Below, piece by piece: positions 16,259-24,655 of a stretch of 64,000 nt of DNA. Both the position numbers and the translations under genes were made by a program. Positions within the stretch are counted from its first letter, which is position 1. Each line of letters begins with the position of its first letter. Source of the stretch: Leptospiraceae bacterium (GTDB lineage: Bacteria; Spirochaetota; Leptospiria; Leptospirales; Leptospiraceae); contig JACKPC010000004.1 of assembly GCA_024233835.1 (NCBI GenBank), positions 122,001-186,000 on the forward strand, given 5' to 3'. The notes beneath the pieces are model-generated. The model was not told the origin of the DNA. It ran no database searches and was given only the letters and a program-made list of their open reading frames with translations.

Positions 16259-18724
16259 CTAAGCTGCATTTATGTTTCTGATTTTTTCTGAATAACCGCA
16301 GTGATTATAAATAAATAAGGCTATTGCATCCTGCTGAACTTCTGTTAGGGCTTTGCGTAACTCTTTTGCATTTTTATAACTCAATTCTTTAACCAGAAAT
16401 TCAGAGACTGTAGTATCAATAGCCGTTCTAAGTTTTGTATGGATTTCTGTGGTTGAATTAAGATAAGCCGATGGAATGAGTTTATCGCTTCTTATTCCAT
16501 CAGCAGAAATATAGGGAAGCTGCTTTTCTTTTAAGGAAACAGGCTCTCTATTATATCCGATAGGAGTAGATCGTTCTCTCTGTGTCTTTTCAGAAGTGCC
16601 TGCATTTCCAGAAGGTTCAGTTTCTTTCCATGATGGATGAGAGTCATCGCTGCCGATGTTGGTTCCTCCGAGTCCAGACTCACCGGAATCCCCAGATCCT
16701 CCATCGTCCTGTCCATCACCTCGTCGAACTGATCCAGTCCCGTCTCCATCTCGTACTGGTATCTCTCTATCAGGTTCTCTATCATCGTCTGAAACTTCAT
16801 CTCTATCGTCTGTTGTATCTGGTTCATGGTATCCTCTTTTGTAATGTGGGTTTCTATCATCGTCTATATCACGTATGGGAATCTCAGTATAATGAAAATC
16901 TAATTCAAGAAAATTGAATTTTCCGAGTGCCGGATCATCGAACAAAGAAAATAATTGTTCGGGTGTATAATAGCCATGTTCAAATTCTCCATCCTCCGGA
17001 ATGGAACCATAGAGCATTAACTCTTTATGCTTCTTGTCATAATCAATGAGATATAATTCAACGGCAGGTCTTGCAAAGAAGCGAAGAAAAGCAGGTCTAT
17101 TTGATAGTTCTTTGTAATTATTATCTCTCTGACTTTTATTGTATTTTGGAATTCTTTCATCCAGTATATAAGAAAACTCTTTTACTTTATCAACAAAGAA
17201 TGCAAAGTCTTCTGATTTCTCTTTCTGTAATTGTTTTATAAAATCTTTTTGTTCCGGAGGTATAATATTCCATCCTGAGAAAGAAGAGAGTTTTATTTTA
17301 TATATATTTTCTTCTTCGGAAAGTTCAGTTGAACTTTCCTTTTCAGATTGTAACTCTTCCTCATCTTCTGAAAGTTCAGTTGAACTTTCAGGAATATCGC
17401 CATCTAAGGTTTTATACGGGTAGTGTGCAATTCTCCCTCGTAAAGTGGCAAAAGCTGCCAGCACATCTTCCCAGTTTTTACAGCGAAGAATAGTCCCGTC
17501 TCCAATTCTTAAATCAGCAATCGAGGAAGCATGTTTAAAAGGTTTCTTATATCGAAAGCCTTTGAAATCATTTCGTTTGAATGCAAGGATTACATGAATA
17601 GGATAATTGGCTCCCTGTTTATTATAGATTTTCCCATCGATTTCTATATTAGCTAATACAGAACAATTTGTATAAAGCCAGTCATAGAAAGTTTTATGTT
17701 CGTATTTTAGTTTTGTTCCGGAGATACTATCTTTTTCTAAAACCCAGTTTCCGTGAATCATCACAAGAAAAGAACCATCGGCCATATTGTTCGTAATGTT
17801 GTGATAGGCAATCGCCTGTTCTATTTTTGGAAGAACTTTTTTATCTATCTTTACCTTATCTTTATATCTTCCAAAGGGAGGATTCGAAACATATACAGCC
17901 TGTCTTTCATCAACTAAAAGCTTGAGTGCATCTTCATTGGTAACGGTTTGAATCCAGGGAGAATTTTTCAGATGTGTAGTTCTATACCCTGTATCAATTT
18001 CATTCGCCCAGACTTTTACATTTTTCTCGGTTCCGGAAACAAGCATTCCATTTCCCGCACTAGGCTCTAATAGTTTAAAACCACTTTCTGTATCTAAAAC
18101 ATCATGTATGAGACAGTTGATTAGAAAAGCAAGGGGTAAGGGGGTTGAATACTGCTGTAGTTTTGTAGACTCTGCGGTTCTTGCTGTAAGTGGGGGCTGA
18201 TTTTCATAAGCCTTTAAAGCTTTGTTTCTGAAGAGTTCTAAGATTGAGCTTTCACCTTTATTATAATACTCAAAAGTTATATCACGCAAATAGTTTACAA
18301 GAGCATACTCAAATACTTCCTGAATGTATTTAATATTGATAGGACTATTTTTACTAAAATAGCTTTTAGAGATTTCTATAATCTGTTTGTTCTTCAGTTT
18401 TATGTTTTCAGATACACTTTTTTCTATCAGGTCTATGAAATCTTTAAGAAGCCACGCAGGAAACCTTGTTTCATTGTTATTATCAAGACTCTCATCAACA
18501 ATAGGAGGGGACTTAATTTTTTCTCTCTCAGGTTTAGGTTTTCGATGAGTGCTTCTTTCTGGTTTCTTCCTATCAGTTTTTTTAGGTTTTTTATCTTTAA
18601 CTGTTGTTGCTACAGGTTTTTTTACGTTTGGTTCATCTTCATACTTATAAATTGTAAAACCATTGTTCAGCCTATCGTTATTTTTAAAAACATCTGTAGA
18701 ATATCTGAAATCGAAAAAAGCCAT
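16259..18724 (-). CDS. N6-adenine DNA methyltransferase linked to strawberry-notch helicase
   Basis: This 821-residue protein carries an AdoMet motif I (LLEPSAGNGMLV, about 219-230) and NPPF at 281-284, typical of adenine methylases. Residues 430-470 are acidic and contain two copies of ESSTELSE, each encoded by a copy of the dispersed palindrome. Residues 620-735 are a D/R/G/S-rich linker. The last 90 residues (LPSAYL... to LTEVQQDAIALFIYNH) correspond to the region that precedes the Walker A motif in fused family members, so the helicase's N-terminal part is encoded here. The TAG stop is in frame with the helicase gene. It probably protects element DNA from host restriction. Confidence 0.82.
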   Translation of the reverse strand: MAFFDFRYSTDVFKNNDRLNNGFTIYKYEDEPNVKKPVATTVKDKKPKKTDRKKPERSTHRKPKPEREKIKSPPIVDESLDNNNETRFPAWLLKDFIDLIEKSVSENIKLKNKQIIEISKSYFSKNSPINIKYIQEVFEYALVNYLRDITFEYYNKGESSILELFRNKALKAYENQPPLTARTAESTKLQQYSTPLPLAFLINCLIHDVLDTESGFKLLEPSAGNGMLVSGTEKNVKVWANEIDTGYRTTHLKNSPWIQTVTNEDALKLLVDERQAVYVSNPPFGRYKDKVKIDKKVLPKIEQAIAYHNITNNMADGSFLVMIHGNWVLEKDSISGTKLKYEHKTFYDWLYTNCSVLANIEIDGKIYNKQGANYPIHVILAFKRNDFKGFRYKKPFKHASSIADLRIGDGTILRCKNWEDVLAAFATLRGRIAHYPYKTLDGDIPESSTELSEDEEELQSEKESSTELSEEENIYKIKLSSFSGWNIIPPEQKDFIKQLQKEKSEDFAFFVDKVKEFSYILDERIPKYNKSQRDNNYKELSNRPAFLRFFARPAVELYLIDYDKKHKELMLYGSIPEDGEFEHGYYTPEQLFSLFDDPALGKFNFLELDFHYTEIPIRDIDDDRNPHYKRGYHEPDTTDDRDEVSDDDREPDREIPVRDGDGTGSVRRGDGQDDGGSGDSGESGLGGTNIGSDDSHPSWKETEPSGNAGTSEKTQRERSTPIGYNREPVSLKEKQLPYISADGIRSDKLIPSAYLNSTTEIHTKLRTAIDTTVSEFLVKELSYKNAKELRKALTEVQQDAIALFIYNHCGYSEKIRNINAA
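16531..16827 (-). CDS. Possible overprinted small gene inside the methyltransferase linker
   Basis: A second minus-strand frame of 98 residues lies wholly within the low-complexity linker of the methyltransferase. Its product has normal composition: a helical, acidic protein with several Met and Leu residues. The ATG at 16827 follows AAAGAGGATACC, a good ribosome site at the right distance. In contrast, the methyltransferase frame here is D/R/G/S repeats, as expected if the linker tolerates whatever the overlapping frame needs. The opposite reading, that this is a chance open frame in biased sequence, remains possible. Confidence 0.4.
   Translation of the reverse strand: MNQIQQTIEMKFQTMIENLIERYQYEMETGLDQFDEVMDRTMEDLGIPVSLDSEEPTSAAMTLIHHGKKLNLLEMQALLKRHRENDLLLSDIIESLFP
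17318..17339. repeat. Dispersed palindrome copy 1
   Basis: GGAAAGTTCA and TGAACTTTCC flank the 2-base centre GT, giving 10-base perfect arms. It lies inside the methyltransferase gene and is read there as ESSTELS. Confidence 0.85.
17369..17390. repeat. Dispersed palindrome copy 2
   Basis: TGAAAGTTCA and TGAACTTTCA flank the centre GT, with 10-base perfect arms. It is 51 bases from copy 1 in the same gene and is read as ESSTELS. Confidence 0.85.
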
Positions 18725-18737
18725 ATGTTTAACCTTC

Positions 18738-18947
18738 TTATTTGTTCCTGCTTCTTTTTGTCTGCTGTGTTTTGTTATAGTCTTTTATCCAGGTTCTAAA
18801 TTTGGTTGAAGACTCAAAGCTGTAACTGATTCCAGCATGTTTGAACATCAGGACATAGTTTAGATCCTTGCAATGAATCTGGCTTTTAGAAATAACAGGA
18901 TGTTCCTGAAACTCATCGATAATGGAATTAATCTGTGGTTCTGTCAT
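18738..18947 (-). CDS. Small unknown protein upstream of methyltransferase
   Basis: This 69-residue basic protein ends with a Lys/Arg-rich tail (TKRSRNK). The ATG at 18947 directly follows the TAG of the preceding small gene, with CAGGAG as ribosome site, so both are coupled. It lies 13 bases before the methyltransferase. No family is recognised; the size and charge would allow a nucleic-acid-binding or accessory role. Confidence 0.6.
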   Translation of the reverse strand: MTEPQINSIIDEFQEHPVISKSQIHCKDLNYVLMFKHAGISYSFESSTKFRTWIKDYNKTQQTKRSRNK

Positions 18948-19127
18948 CTAAGTAAGCTCCTGAATAAGATATTTATCCCGGTTGGAAACTTTTATTGTAT
19001 CCAGAGAATACAGAGCAATTCCCACACACGGGCTATTTTCCAATCCACATACCTTATATTTTCTCTTTGCCGTTTTCCTTTTCTTGTTTTTTCTGCTTCG
19101 TTTTTTTCCCTGTGTTCTTTTTTTCAT
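18948..19127 (-). CDS. Small Lys/Arg-rich protein
   Basis: This 59-residue frame starts at ATG 19127 and stops immediately before the ATG of the next gene. The first 25 residues are mostly Lys and Arg (MKKRTQGKKRSRKNKKRK), then comes a short ordered part with two Cys (KVCGLENSPC). An AAGGA sequence lies about a dozen bases upstream. The stop-start contact with the next gene supports its reality. A DNA- or RNA-binding role is suggested by charge alone. Confidence 0.5.
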   Translation of the reverse strand: MKKRTQGKKRSRKNKKRKTAKRKYKVCGLENSPCVGIALYSLDTIKVSNRDKYLIQELT

Positions 19128-19162
19128 TGCAATAAAATCCTTAAATAGTAAATATTTTATTT

Positions 19163-19387
19163 ATGCCTGTTTCAGAAGAATCAAAGACCTATCATAATAA
19201 TTACCTGAGAGTTCAATGCTATATCACCGACAGAGAAAGTGCGGAGATATGGAGAGCCATAGAGAAACAACTTACAGAAAAGAATATTGAAGTATTCGGG
19301 AAATCCGAAAAAATCACATCTTTGAAAGTCATTACATTTCTTTTGAATCATTATAGCTTAAACTCCTCTTCCGGTAAGACTGTTTAA
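19163..19387 (+). CDS. Small ribbon-helix-helix-like protein, only plus-strand gene of the element
   Basis: The 74 residues contain a strand-like start (YLRVQCYIT) followed by two helices (ESAEIWRAIEKQL and SLKVITFLLNHY), the plan of small ribbon-helix-helix repressors. It runs against all other element genes, diverges from the small gene starting at 19127 with only 35 bases between, and its 3' end overlaps the transglycosylase gene by 30 bases. A regulator in that place would be natural. The ribosome site is poor, so the reading is moderate. Confidence 0.45.
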   Translation: MPVSEESKTYHNNYLRVQCYITDRESAEIWRAIEKQLTEKNIEVFGKSEKITSLKVITFLLNHYSLNSSSGKTV

Positions 19388-19918
19388 TTCCGAGTTCCAT
19401 CTAGTATAGTAAGCTCTTGCCTTATCTATATAGTTACCACTCTTCACGTTACCGGCTCCCACATTGTAAGCCATTACTCCTTTCTTAATATCACCACCGA
19501 AGAAATCATAGTTTTCTTTTAAGAGTCTGCCCCCGAACTTAATCGAGACTTCCGGAATCCAGAGATCATCGGGCTTATGTATAGAGTTAAAATATTTAGA
19601 ATTCAGATAGCTGAATGTGTTTTCTGTGATTCCAAGAATCCCTCTCTTTCTTCCGGTACCTAAAATTTTATTCACGACAAAAGAAGAACGGCCATAATCG
19701 GACTCCACACCGATTAAAGCTTTTAACCAGAGCCAGTTTGAAAGACCGAAGCTTGCCGAGACCAGTTTTATAGTTTTATCCCACTTATCTTTATATGAAG
19801 GATCGGGTCTAATTACATCATCCGGTTCCTCAACCGGCTTTGCATTCAGGAGACCAAAACCGAGAGCGATTAATATAAAGGCAGGTACCAGCGATTTCTT
19901 CTTTTTTCTTTTAGCCAT
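19358..19918 (-). CDS. Membrane-anchored lytic transglycosylase (SLT-like)
   Basis: This 186-residue protein has a basic start and a single membrane segment at about 9-26, then a lysozyme-like domain. Catalytic Glu is E72 (ALIGVESDYG); GILGITENTF and MAYNVGAGNV match the later conserved motifs of soluble lytic transglycosylases. It would cut the glycan strands of peptidoglycan during entry or exit. It is the last gene of the virion-type block, 1 base after the previous gene. Membrane anchoring of such an enzyme is common in membrane-containing phages. Confidence 0.82.
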   Translation of the reverse strand: MAKRKKKKSLVPAFILIALGFGLLNAKPVEEPDDVIRPDPSYKDKWDKTIKLVSASFGLSNWLWLKALIGVESDYGRSSFVVNKILGTGRKRGILGITENTFSYLNSKYFNSIHKPDDLWIPEVSIKFGGRLLKENYDFFGGDIKKGVMAYNVGAGNVKSGNYIDKARAYYTRWNSELNSLTGRGV

Positions 19919-19919
19919 G

Positions 19920-20486
19920 TCATTCTCCTTTTACCTTCTTTAGGGCTTCTGTCTTCTTACGAACTGTTTTTGCATCTTTATAAATCGTGTAGGAAACATA
20001 TAAACCGAGTCCGATAGCAGACCACATTACAAGATTCATCGAGTTACCAAGAATCTTTTCTATCTTATCGAGTGTAGATTTTGAATTACTGCTAACTTCT
20101 ATGCCTTCTTCTGAAGGAGAAAGAATCGCATCATAAGTTTTTAAATTCATTCCAGCAAATGCTCTGGGATTATTTAATATAAAAAGATTATCAAACTTCT
20201 TTGTATTCGGATCTTGAGATATTACTTTCTGGTTAATCTTTGGAATCCCTTCTGAACAGTAAGGAGATCTTCCTGTTAAAAAGGAGAGCCTTCTTTTTGC
20301 TTCGTTATGAACAAAGCGATGATAGGCATAGAGTTTATCCGGGATTTTAATTTTTATATCTGCGGGAACAAGGCTATAATCCAGAAAGTGTCGTATTAGT
20401 ACATTTGAATCCTCTGATTTGAGCATGTATCCGGCAGGGCATACATCTCCCTGCAAGAATGAAGTTTTAAGCCTTATTCTTTGCAT
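19920..20486 (-). CDS. Unknown protein with C-terminal membrane segment
   Basis: This 188-residue protein has no recognised domain. One membrane segment lies near residues 150-167 (LVMWSAIGLGLYVSYTIY) with a basic tail after it. It overlaps the M15-type peptidase gene by 20 bases and precedes the transglycosylase gene by 1 base, so it is part of the same cell-wall-acting group. Two Cys pairs (near 16 and 77) are far apart. A virion membrane component is the best guess. Confidence 0.6.
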   Translation of the reverse strand: MQRIRLKTSFLQGDVCPAGYMLKSEDSNVLIRHFLDYSLVPADIKIKIPDKLYAYHRFVHNEAKRRLSFLTGRSPYCSEGIPKINQKVISQDPNTKKFDNLFILNNPRAFAGMNLKTYDAILSPSEEGIEVSSNSKSTLDKIEKILGNSMNLVMWSAIGLGLYVSYTIYKDAKTVRKKTEALKKVKGE

Positions 20487-21012
20487 AATAATATATCCCC
20501 CCTACGAGTAAAATAAACGGGATAAATCCGGACCCGGCTTTTCTGATTATGATCCTGTATGTGTCTGTAACTCCGATGTGCAAGTGTGTCGTGTGTTCAT
20601 TTTCTAATTTCACATCGCTTCTTTGCAGGTTTACTCTGTTTGTGACTCCTTTTTTATATAGCCATGAAGGCGAATAAACTGCCGAGTCATACCCTTTCAT
20701 TTTTTCTATAAGCTTCTTAGTAAAATCTTTCTCCCTTGTTTTATTGTATAAAGAATCTCTTATGTGAAAATCTATCACGTTTCCATTTTTTAAGATGACT
20801 CTATCTATATCGATAGCCTTTCCTGCCTGATGATTACTATTCGCATTCGTTGTTCTATACAAACTATTCACATGAACCGTTTTGACATTCAAAGAAGATA
20901 AAGCATTATCCAGAATACGCTTGAATCCTTTATCCCAGTTCCAGTTTATCGACCAGGAGACTCCGGGAGTTTTGATGTATTCCGGCGACATCGTTTTACA
21001 CGACTCCTGCAT
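20467..21012 (-). CDS. M15-type peptidoglycan peptidase with membrane tail
   Basis: This 181-residue protein shows the zinc-peptidase pattern of D-Ala-D-Ala carboxypeptidase-like endolysins: H61 and D68 in NHQAGKAIDID and the final HLH at 143-145 (TTHLHIGV). Such enzymes cut peptide cross-links. A single membrane segment ends the protein (about 160-177). Genes for two transglycosylases flank it within 2.3 kb, so the element encodes both glycan- and peptide-cutting activity. It overlaps its upstream neighbour by 17 bases and the downstream one by 20. Confidence 0.75.
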   Translation of the reverse strand: MQESCKTMSPEYIKTPGVSWSINWNWDKGFKRILDNALSSLNVKTVHVNSLYRTTNANSNHQAGKAIDIDRVILKNGNVIDFHIRDSLYNKTREKDFTKKLIEKMKGYDSAVYSPSWLYKKGVTNRVNLQRSDVKLENEHTTHLHIGVTDTYRIIIRKAGSGFIPFILLVGGIYYYAKNKA

Positions 21013-21637
21013 AAATCACTTTATAGCGATTGATATATTCCCATGTAGCAAAATCCCAATTGCCAGCTTTCGCTTTTTCAGAATCACCATTTTTATAGTA
21101 AGCGAGAAACTTGTTTAAGTCTTTACCTACATAGTTATAATAGAAAGATAAAAGCTTTGCAGCAAAGCGAACATTCTTTTCCGGCTCCCACATTTCCGAG
21201 AAGTCATTCACTTCTGAGCCGAGTTTATCCCGAACCCAGTTGAACTCTACTTCTTTAAGAGGGATAAGTCCGAGTCGACGTGGTGGAAGTGGAATTTTAT
21301 TTTTGTAATGGGAAGCCATTCCAAAGTTAGTTTCCTGACCGGCTAAAGCTTTTAAAATTTTCCAATCTATCCCGTATAACTTTCCATAATCCTGATACAA
21401 GCCATCGTATCTATCTCGTTCTTCGGTAGAACCAGGGATGGGTAAGGGCTTTGGCTCTTCCCTTTTTTTAGTATCTTCTTTACCATCATCGGGTTTTGGA
21501 GGAATGATTAAGTCATTCGGATCAAAGTCTTCCTTGCCCGGATCTTTTTTGGTATTGTCAGAAGAAAAATATAAATAGCCCGCAAATAATAATACCAGTG
21601 CAGTTCCTATAATTTTTCTGTTTGTCTTTTTCTTCAT
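20996..21637 (-). CDS. Second membrane-anchored lytic transglycosylase-like protein
   Basis: This 213-residue protein has an N-terminal membrane segment (about 9-24), a charged Pro-rich spacer (30-75) and a lysozyme-like domain with probable catalytic E102 (ALAGQETNFG). The later motif YYKNGDSEKAKAG recalls the YNxG region of the family. It differs strongly from the other transglycosylase, so it is not a recent duplicate. It starts with a 4-base overlap on the small membrane protein gene. A virion-borne entry enzyme is likely. Confidence 0.72.
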   Translation of the reverse strand: MKKKTNRKIIGTALVLLFAGYLYFSSDNTKKDPGKEDFDPNDLIIPPKPDDGKEDTKKREEPKPLPIPGSTEERDRYDGLYQDYGKLYGIDWKILKALAGQETNFGMASHYKNKIPLPPRRLGLIPLKEVEFNWVRDKLGSEVNDFSEMWEPEKNVRFAAKLLSFYYNYVGKDLNKFLAYYKNGDSEKAKAGNWDFATWEYINRYKVIYAGVV

Positions 21638-22011
21638 TTTCTTAAATCCTCATTCGGGTTAAACTCTAAAGGTTCAACTGAACTTTTAGAGTTTCTGGAT
21701 TCGATACCGAGTTTCTTTTCTATGTAGGGAACAATGAGATAGAGTAATTCGGTGGCGATTTTCAAAAGCTTTCCGGCATAGATAGAGATGAGCATAATAG
21801 CAAAAGCGGAAAAGATTGTAAGATGATAGCCGGGAATTTCATCAATAGGCGAATTTACAATGTTTAACTTTATGTATTTCACATCTTTCGTAAATGCCTC
21901 TTTAAAAATCACCGGTATTGTAATAATCGAGCATACAAATATTGTATAAAAACTAAATGTCTTTTCCGAATCTGTGAATGTGTTTTTAATAATCTCAAGA
22001 AAAGTTTTCAT
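21634..22011 (-). CDS. Small membrane protein, possible holin or virion membrane protein
   Basis: The 125 residues hold two hydrophobic segments (about 20-38 and 63-85) and a charged C-terminal tail (residues 95-125). The tail contains SKSSVEPLE, encoded by dispersed palindrome copy 3. Position just before the peptidoglycan-cutting genes makes a holin conceivable, but an inner-membrane virion protein fits equally. Not recognised by family. Confidence 0.6.
   Translation of the reverse strand: MKTFLEIIKNTFTDSEKTFSFYTIFVCSIITIPVIFKEAFTKDVKYIKLNIVNSPIDEIPGYHLTIFSAFAIMLISIYAGKLLKIATELLYLIVPYIEKKLGIESRNSKSSVEPLEFNPNEDLRK
21664..21691. repeat. Dispersed palindrome copy 3
   Basis: CTCTAAAGGTTCA and TGAACTTTTAGAG flank the centre AC, giving 13-base arms with one mismatch. 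It lies in the tail of the small membrane protein gene and is read as SSVEP. Confidence 0.8.
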
Positions 22012-22022
22012 GCTGATTACTC

Positions 22023-22808
22023 CTAAATTTTAGTATATAAGCTCATTTTTTTAAACGTAATATTTTTCAATCTTCCGTTCATTGTATTCCAATCCAGTAT
22101 GTGCTTTTTCTTATGCCCGATTATCAGGACTTTCATAAACTTGAAAATTCCCATTATATCATAGTAGGCACAATTATCCGTATAAAAAAGAGTATCATCT
22201 ATATACGATTCTAATTGCACCCGCATGTATTGCGTTTTTTCCAGATATAATCTGGCTAAATATCGGGAATCGATAAGATTGCATTTTCCATCTCTATCCA
22301 GATAACGCATAAGCTTGTAATAGATTTTCCTTCGAGTAACCAGAAACATATTAAGGAATTTCTCAAGCTCATACTTGGATCTCAAATTCCAGGATGTTTT
22401 AAAGAAGGAATAAAAATTCCGGTATCTTCTAAATACCTTCAGATCTTCATAATCCCGGATTCCGTATAACTCGAAAAGATAACCCTGAAATAGATTAAAA
22501 TATTCTAAAGATTCAATAATATGAATCTGTCTGAGTAGTTCGATCTTTGCAACATTACCCATTCCTACATACGCATCATTATCACGAGGTAAGCGTTCTA
22601 TTTCCTGAAAAACTCCATGATTAAAGACTTTTTGAAAGTTTACAAAAAACTTATACACAGAATAGATCTTGGTCTGCTTCAGTCTGAAATAGGCTTTGAT
22701 AGATGCAAAAAATATAAACACAATTCCACTCGAACCGGATAATATAGCTATTATGTTCTCAATGAAAATATTGATTAAGTATTTTGTTATTAAATAGCTA
22801 AGATCCAT
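22023..22808 (-). CDS. Unknown protein with N-terminal membrane segment
   Basis: This 261-residue protein has one or two hydrophobic segments at about 5-38 and then a Tyr/Arg/Lys-rich helical body with no known motif. It is highly basic. It lies between the fibre-type gene (8 bases) and the small membrane protein (11 bases). Given neighbours, it is probably a virion or assembly protein bound to the membrane. No family recognised. Confidence 0.6.
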   Translation of the reverse strand: MDLSYLITKYLINIFIENIIAILSGSSGIVFIFFASIKAYFRLKQTKIYSVYKFFVNFQKVFNHGVFQEIERLPRDNDAYVGMGNVAKIELLRQIHIIESLEYFNLFQGYLFELYGIRDYEDLKVFRRYRNFYSFFKTSWNLRSKYELEKFLNMFLVTRRKIYYKLMRYLDRDGKCNLIDSRYLARLYLEKTQYMRVQLESYIDDTLFYTDNCAYYDIMGIFKFMKVLIIGHKKKHILDWNTMNGRLKNITFKKMSLYTKI

Positions 22809-22816
22809 GTTAACCT

Positions 22817-23497
22817 TTAAGGTTGCTGCCTTCTTCCTGACCAGGTTAAGCGGTAAATTTTTCCGTTTGCGGGGGCTTCTGAAAAATCAAGTCTTACCAG
22901 ATTGTAAGAATTTAGCCAGTCATAGGTAATATCTACCATAACAACTTTATTGCTGTCATTATCAAAAACCTGAAAAATTGGAGCTAAAATCTGAAAACCG
23001 AGGTCTATAGTAAAAGATGAATTTACTCCATCACCTGTAACGAGACGCATACCGCAACTCATGGTTGCTCCAATCAGTATTTTCTTAAAACTTGGTGCAT
23101 CAACTCCTATAGTACCGTTCTTTGGCATGTCTGATCTATAGCAGTCTCCTGTTTGCAAATCCAGTATCTGGCAATCTACCATTTCTTTCCACACGTCTGC
23201 ATCTGAACTTCTGATTAAACCTATACCGGAAGAATCGATCTCATAAATTCCGTTTTCTGTTGGAATGCTTTGCCCATTTACCAGAATACGATCACCGGGT
23301 TCAAGACCTGCACCTGAAGCGGAGAATTTTGAAATGTTGAAATCTGCATTCAGTGCCAGCTTTGTGGGGGCTTTAATTTTTATATTTTCCAGAGCTGCCT
23401 GAAATTGCTGAAAGGACACCACATCACCCGAATCCTGTCCATCTGCAATTCCAGTAATACGATTGCCCGACATGTTTATATCGTTTTTAAAATCCAT
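22817..23497 (-). CDS. Phage fibre-like protein
   Basis: The 226 residues start like tail-fibre trunks (MDFKNDINMSGNRITGIADG then DVVSFQQFQAAL). The middle has the known fibre segment LEPGDRILVNGQSIPTENGIYEI followed by a W-x-R-type DA-D stretch. The C-terminal third is beta-rich and ends TWSGRR. Such proteins form trimeric host-recognition fibres or spikes. It lies next to a second spike gene. Fibre class is confident from motifs; the receptor is unknown. Confidence 0.75.
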   Translation of the reverse strand: MDFKNDINMSGNRITGIADGQDSGDVVSFQQFQAALENIKIKAPTKLALNADFNISKFSASGAGLEPGDRILVNGQSIPTENGIYEIDSSGIGLIRSSDADVWKEMVDCQILDLQTGDCYRSDMPKNGTIGVDAPSFKKILIGATMSCGMRLVTGDGVNSSFTIDLGFQILAPIFQVFDNDSNKVVMVDITYDWLNSYNLVRLDFSEAPANGKIYRLTWSGRRQQP

Positions 23498-23518
23498 AAT
23501 ATCTATCTTCCTTATTTA

Positions 23519-24655
23519 TTATATTAAAACTATCCCTGTCTGTTTTGATGAAAAATCGACTTTCACATTGTTTTTATCAACATGTTCTACATCCGTTAGA
23601 ACTATTTTATTATTTATTAATACTTCTATATGAGGATAATACCCCAGTTTATGATTAATTGTTATTGAAGACATATTCGAAAAAGGGTATTCCGCAGGTT
23701 TCGCAGATCCCCCTGAAGGTGGAGTCCCTTCTATATCAGAATAATTATGCTTGTGATTATATAGTGAATATCCCGGAGGTTTGTTTTCAACTAGGACCGG
23801 ATTTTGTGGATCGGTAGTATCTATTTTTATCCCGGTATTGGGTAGAGCTTTGATACTGGATAGCTTTTCAGCTAATTGATTTTCTAATAAATGAAATTTT
23901 TCATTTAGATCATCTACTTCATCGAGAGAAGTAAAGTAATAATATTGATAGGCGAATACTCGTCTTCCATTCAATTCAGAAGTATCTAAATACGGAACAG
24001 GGTTTAAAGCCTTATTCAACCTGTCCGATAAATCTGTAATTGCCTGTGTTACTTCCCCAAATGAAGTTTGAACATCACTCGAAATACTTTCACCGAGTTC
24101 TAAAGCTGATTTCTCTATTTCCCCCTTTACTTTTGTTCCCGGAGGATTAGTTGTAAAAGAATGTATTACTTCTTCAATAGATGAAAAATGATAATAGGTT
24201 TGTCTTAATACAGAATTATATTTTGTCCCGATGTTGTAGCTGTAATGATAATCTGCTTCATTTAATCCAATTCTTTGTTCTTCGTTTATCTCTCCAATAA
24301 ACCCGTATCCGGGTTCAAGAGAAAGTCCAATATCAGGAGAATGCAGATTTCTTTCATTGTCCTGTTCTACTGTATAGCCAAAAATCTTACTTACTATTCC
24401 TGGAATAAACGCTGTGAATGTAAGTTCTCTCGCCATTGGTTCAATGTTATACAGAGTAAGCGAGACTGTTATATACTCCCCAAAAAGGGCATCTATAATC
24501 GCTTTATCATATAAGTTAGAGTTATGCTGTATGTTCTCTATTACAGGTAGAAGTCCATCCATATATTTTGTGAACTCTTCTACTGTCATATTTGGAGGAG
24601 GGGGAGGAAAGATTAAATCCCAGTATTCAATTAAGAGCGAAGGATCTATGGCCAT
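23519..24655 (-). CDS. Phage spike/receptor-binding protein
   Basis: This 378-residue protein ends in a fold common at the tip of fibres: SITINHKLGYYPHIEVLINN then VDFSSKQTGIVLI. The residues before it (about 260-335) contain a collagen-free linker with NHKHNYSDIEG, a short motif also seen in fibre proteins. The N-terminal half is helical with an acidic Pro run (FPPPPPNM). Its start overlaps the previous gene's stop by one base. It probably binds the host surface while its N-terminus docks on the particle. Confidence 0.72.
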   Translation of the reverse strand: MAIDPSLLIEYWDLIFPPPPPNMTVEEFTKYMDGLLPVIENIQHNSNLYDKAIIDALFGEYITVSLTLYNIEPMARELTFTAFIPGIVSKIFGYTVEQDNERNLHSPDIGLSLEPGYGFIGEINEEQRIGLNEADYHYSYNIGTKYNSVLRQTYYHFSSIEEVIHSFTTNPPGTKVKGEIEKSALELGESISSDVQTSFGEVTQAITDLSDRLNKALNPVPYLDTSELNGRRVFAYQYYYFTSLDEVDDLNEKFHLLENQLAEKLSSIKALPNTGIKIDTTDPQNPVLVENKPPGYSLYNHKHNYSDIEGTPPSGGSAKPAEYPFSNMSSITINHKLGYYPHIEVLINNKIVLTDVEHVDKNNVKVDFSSKQTGIVLI

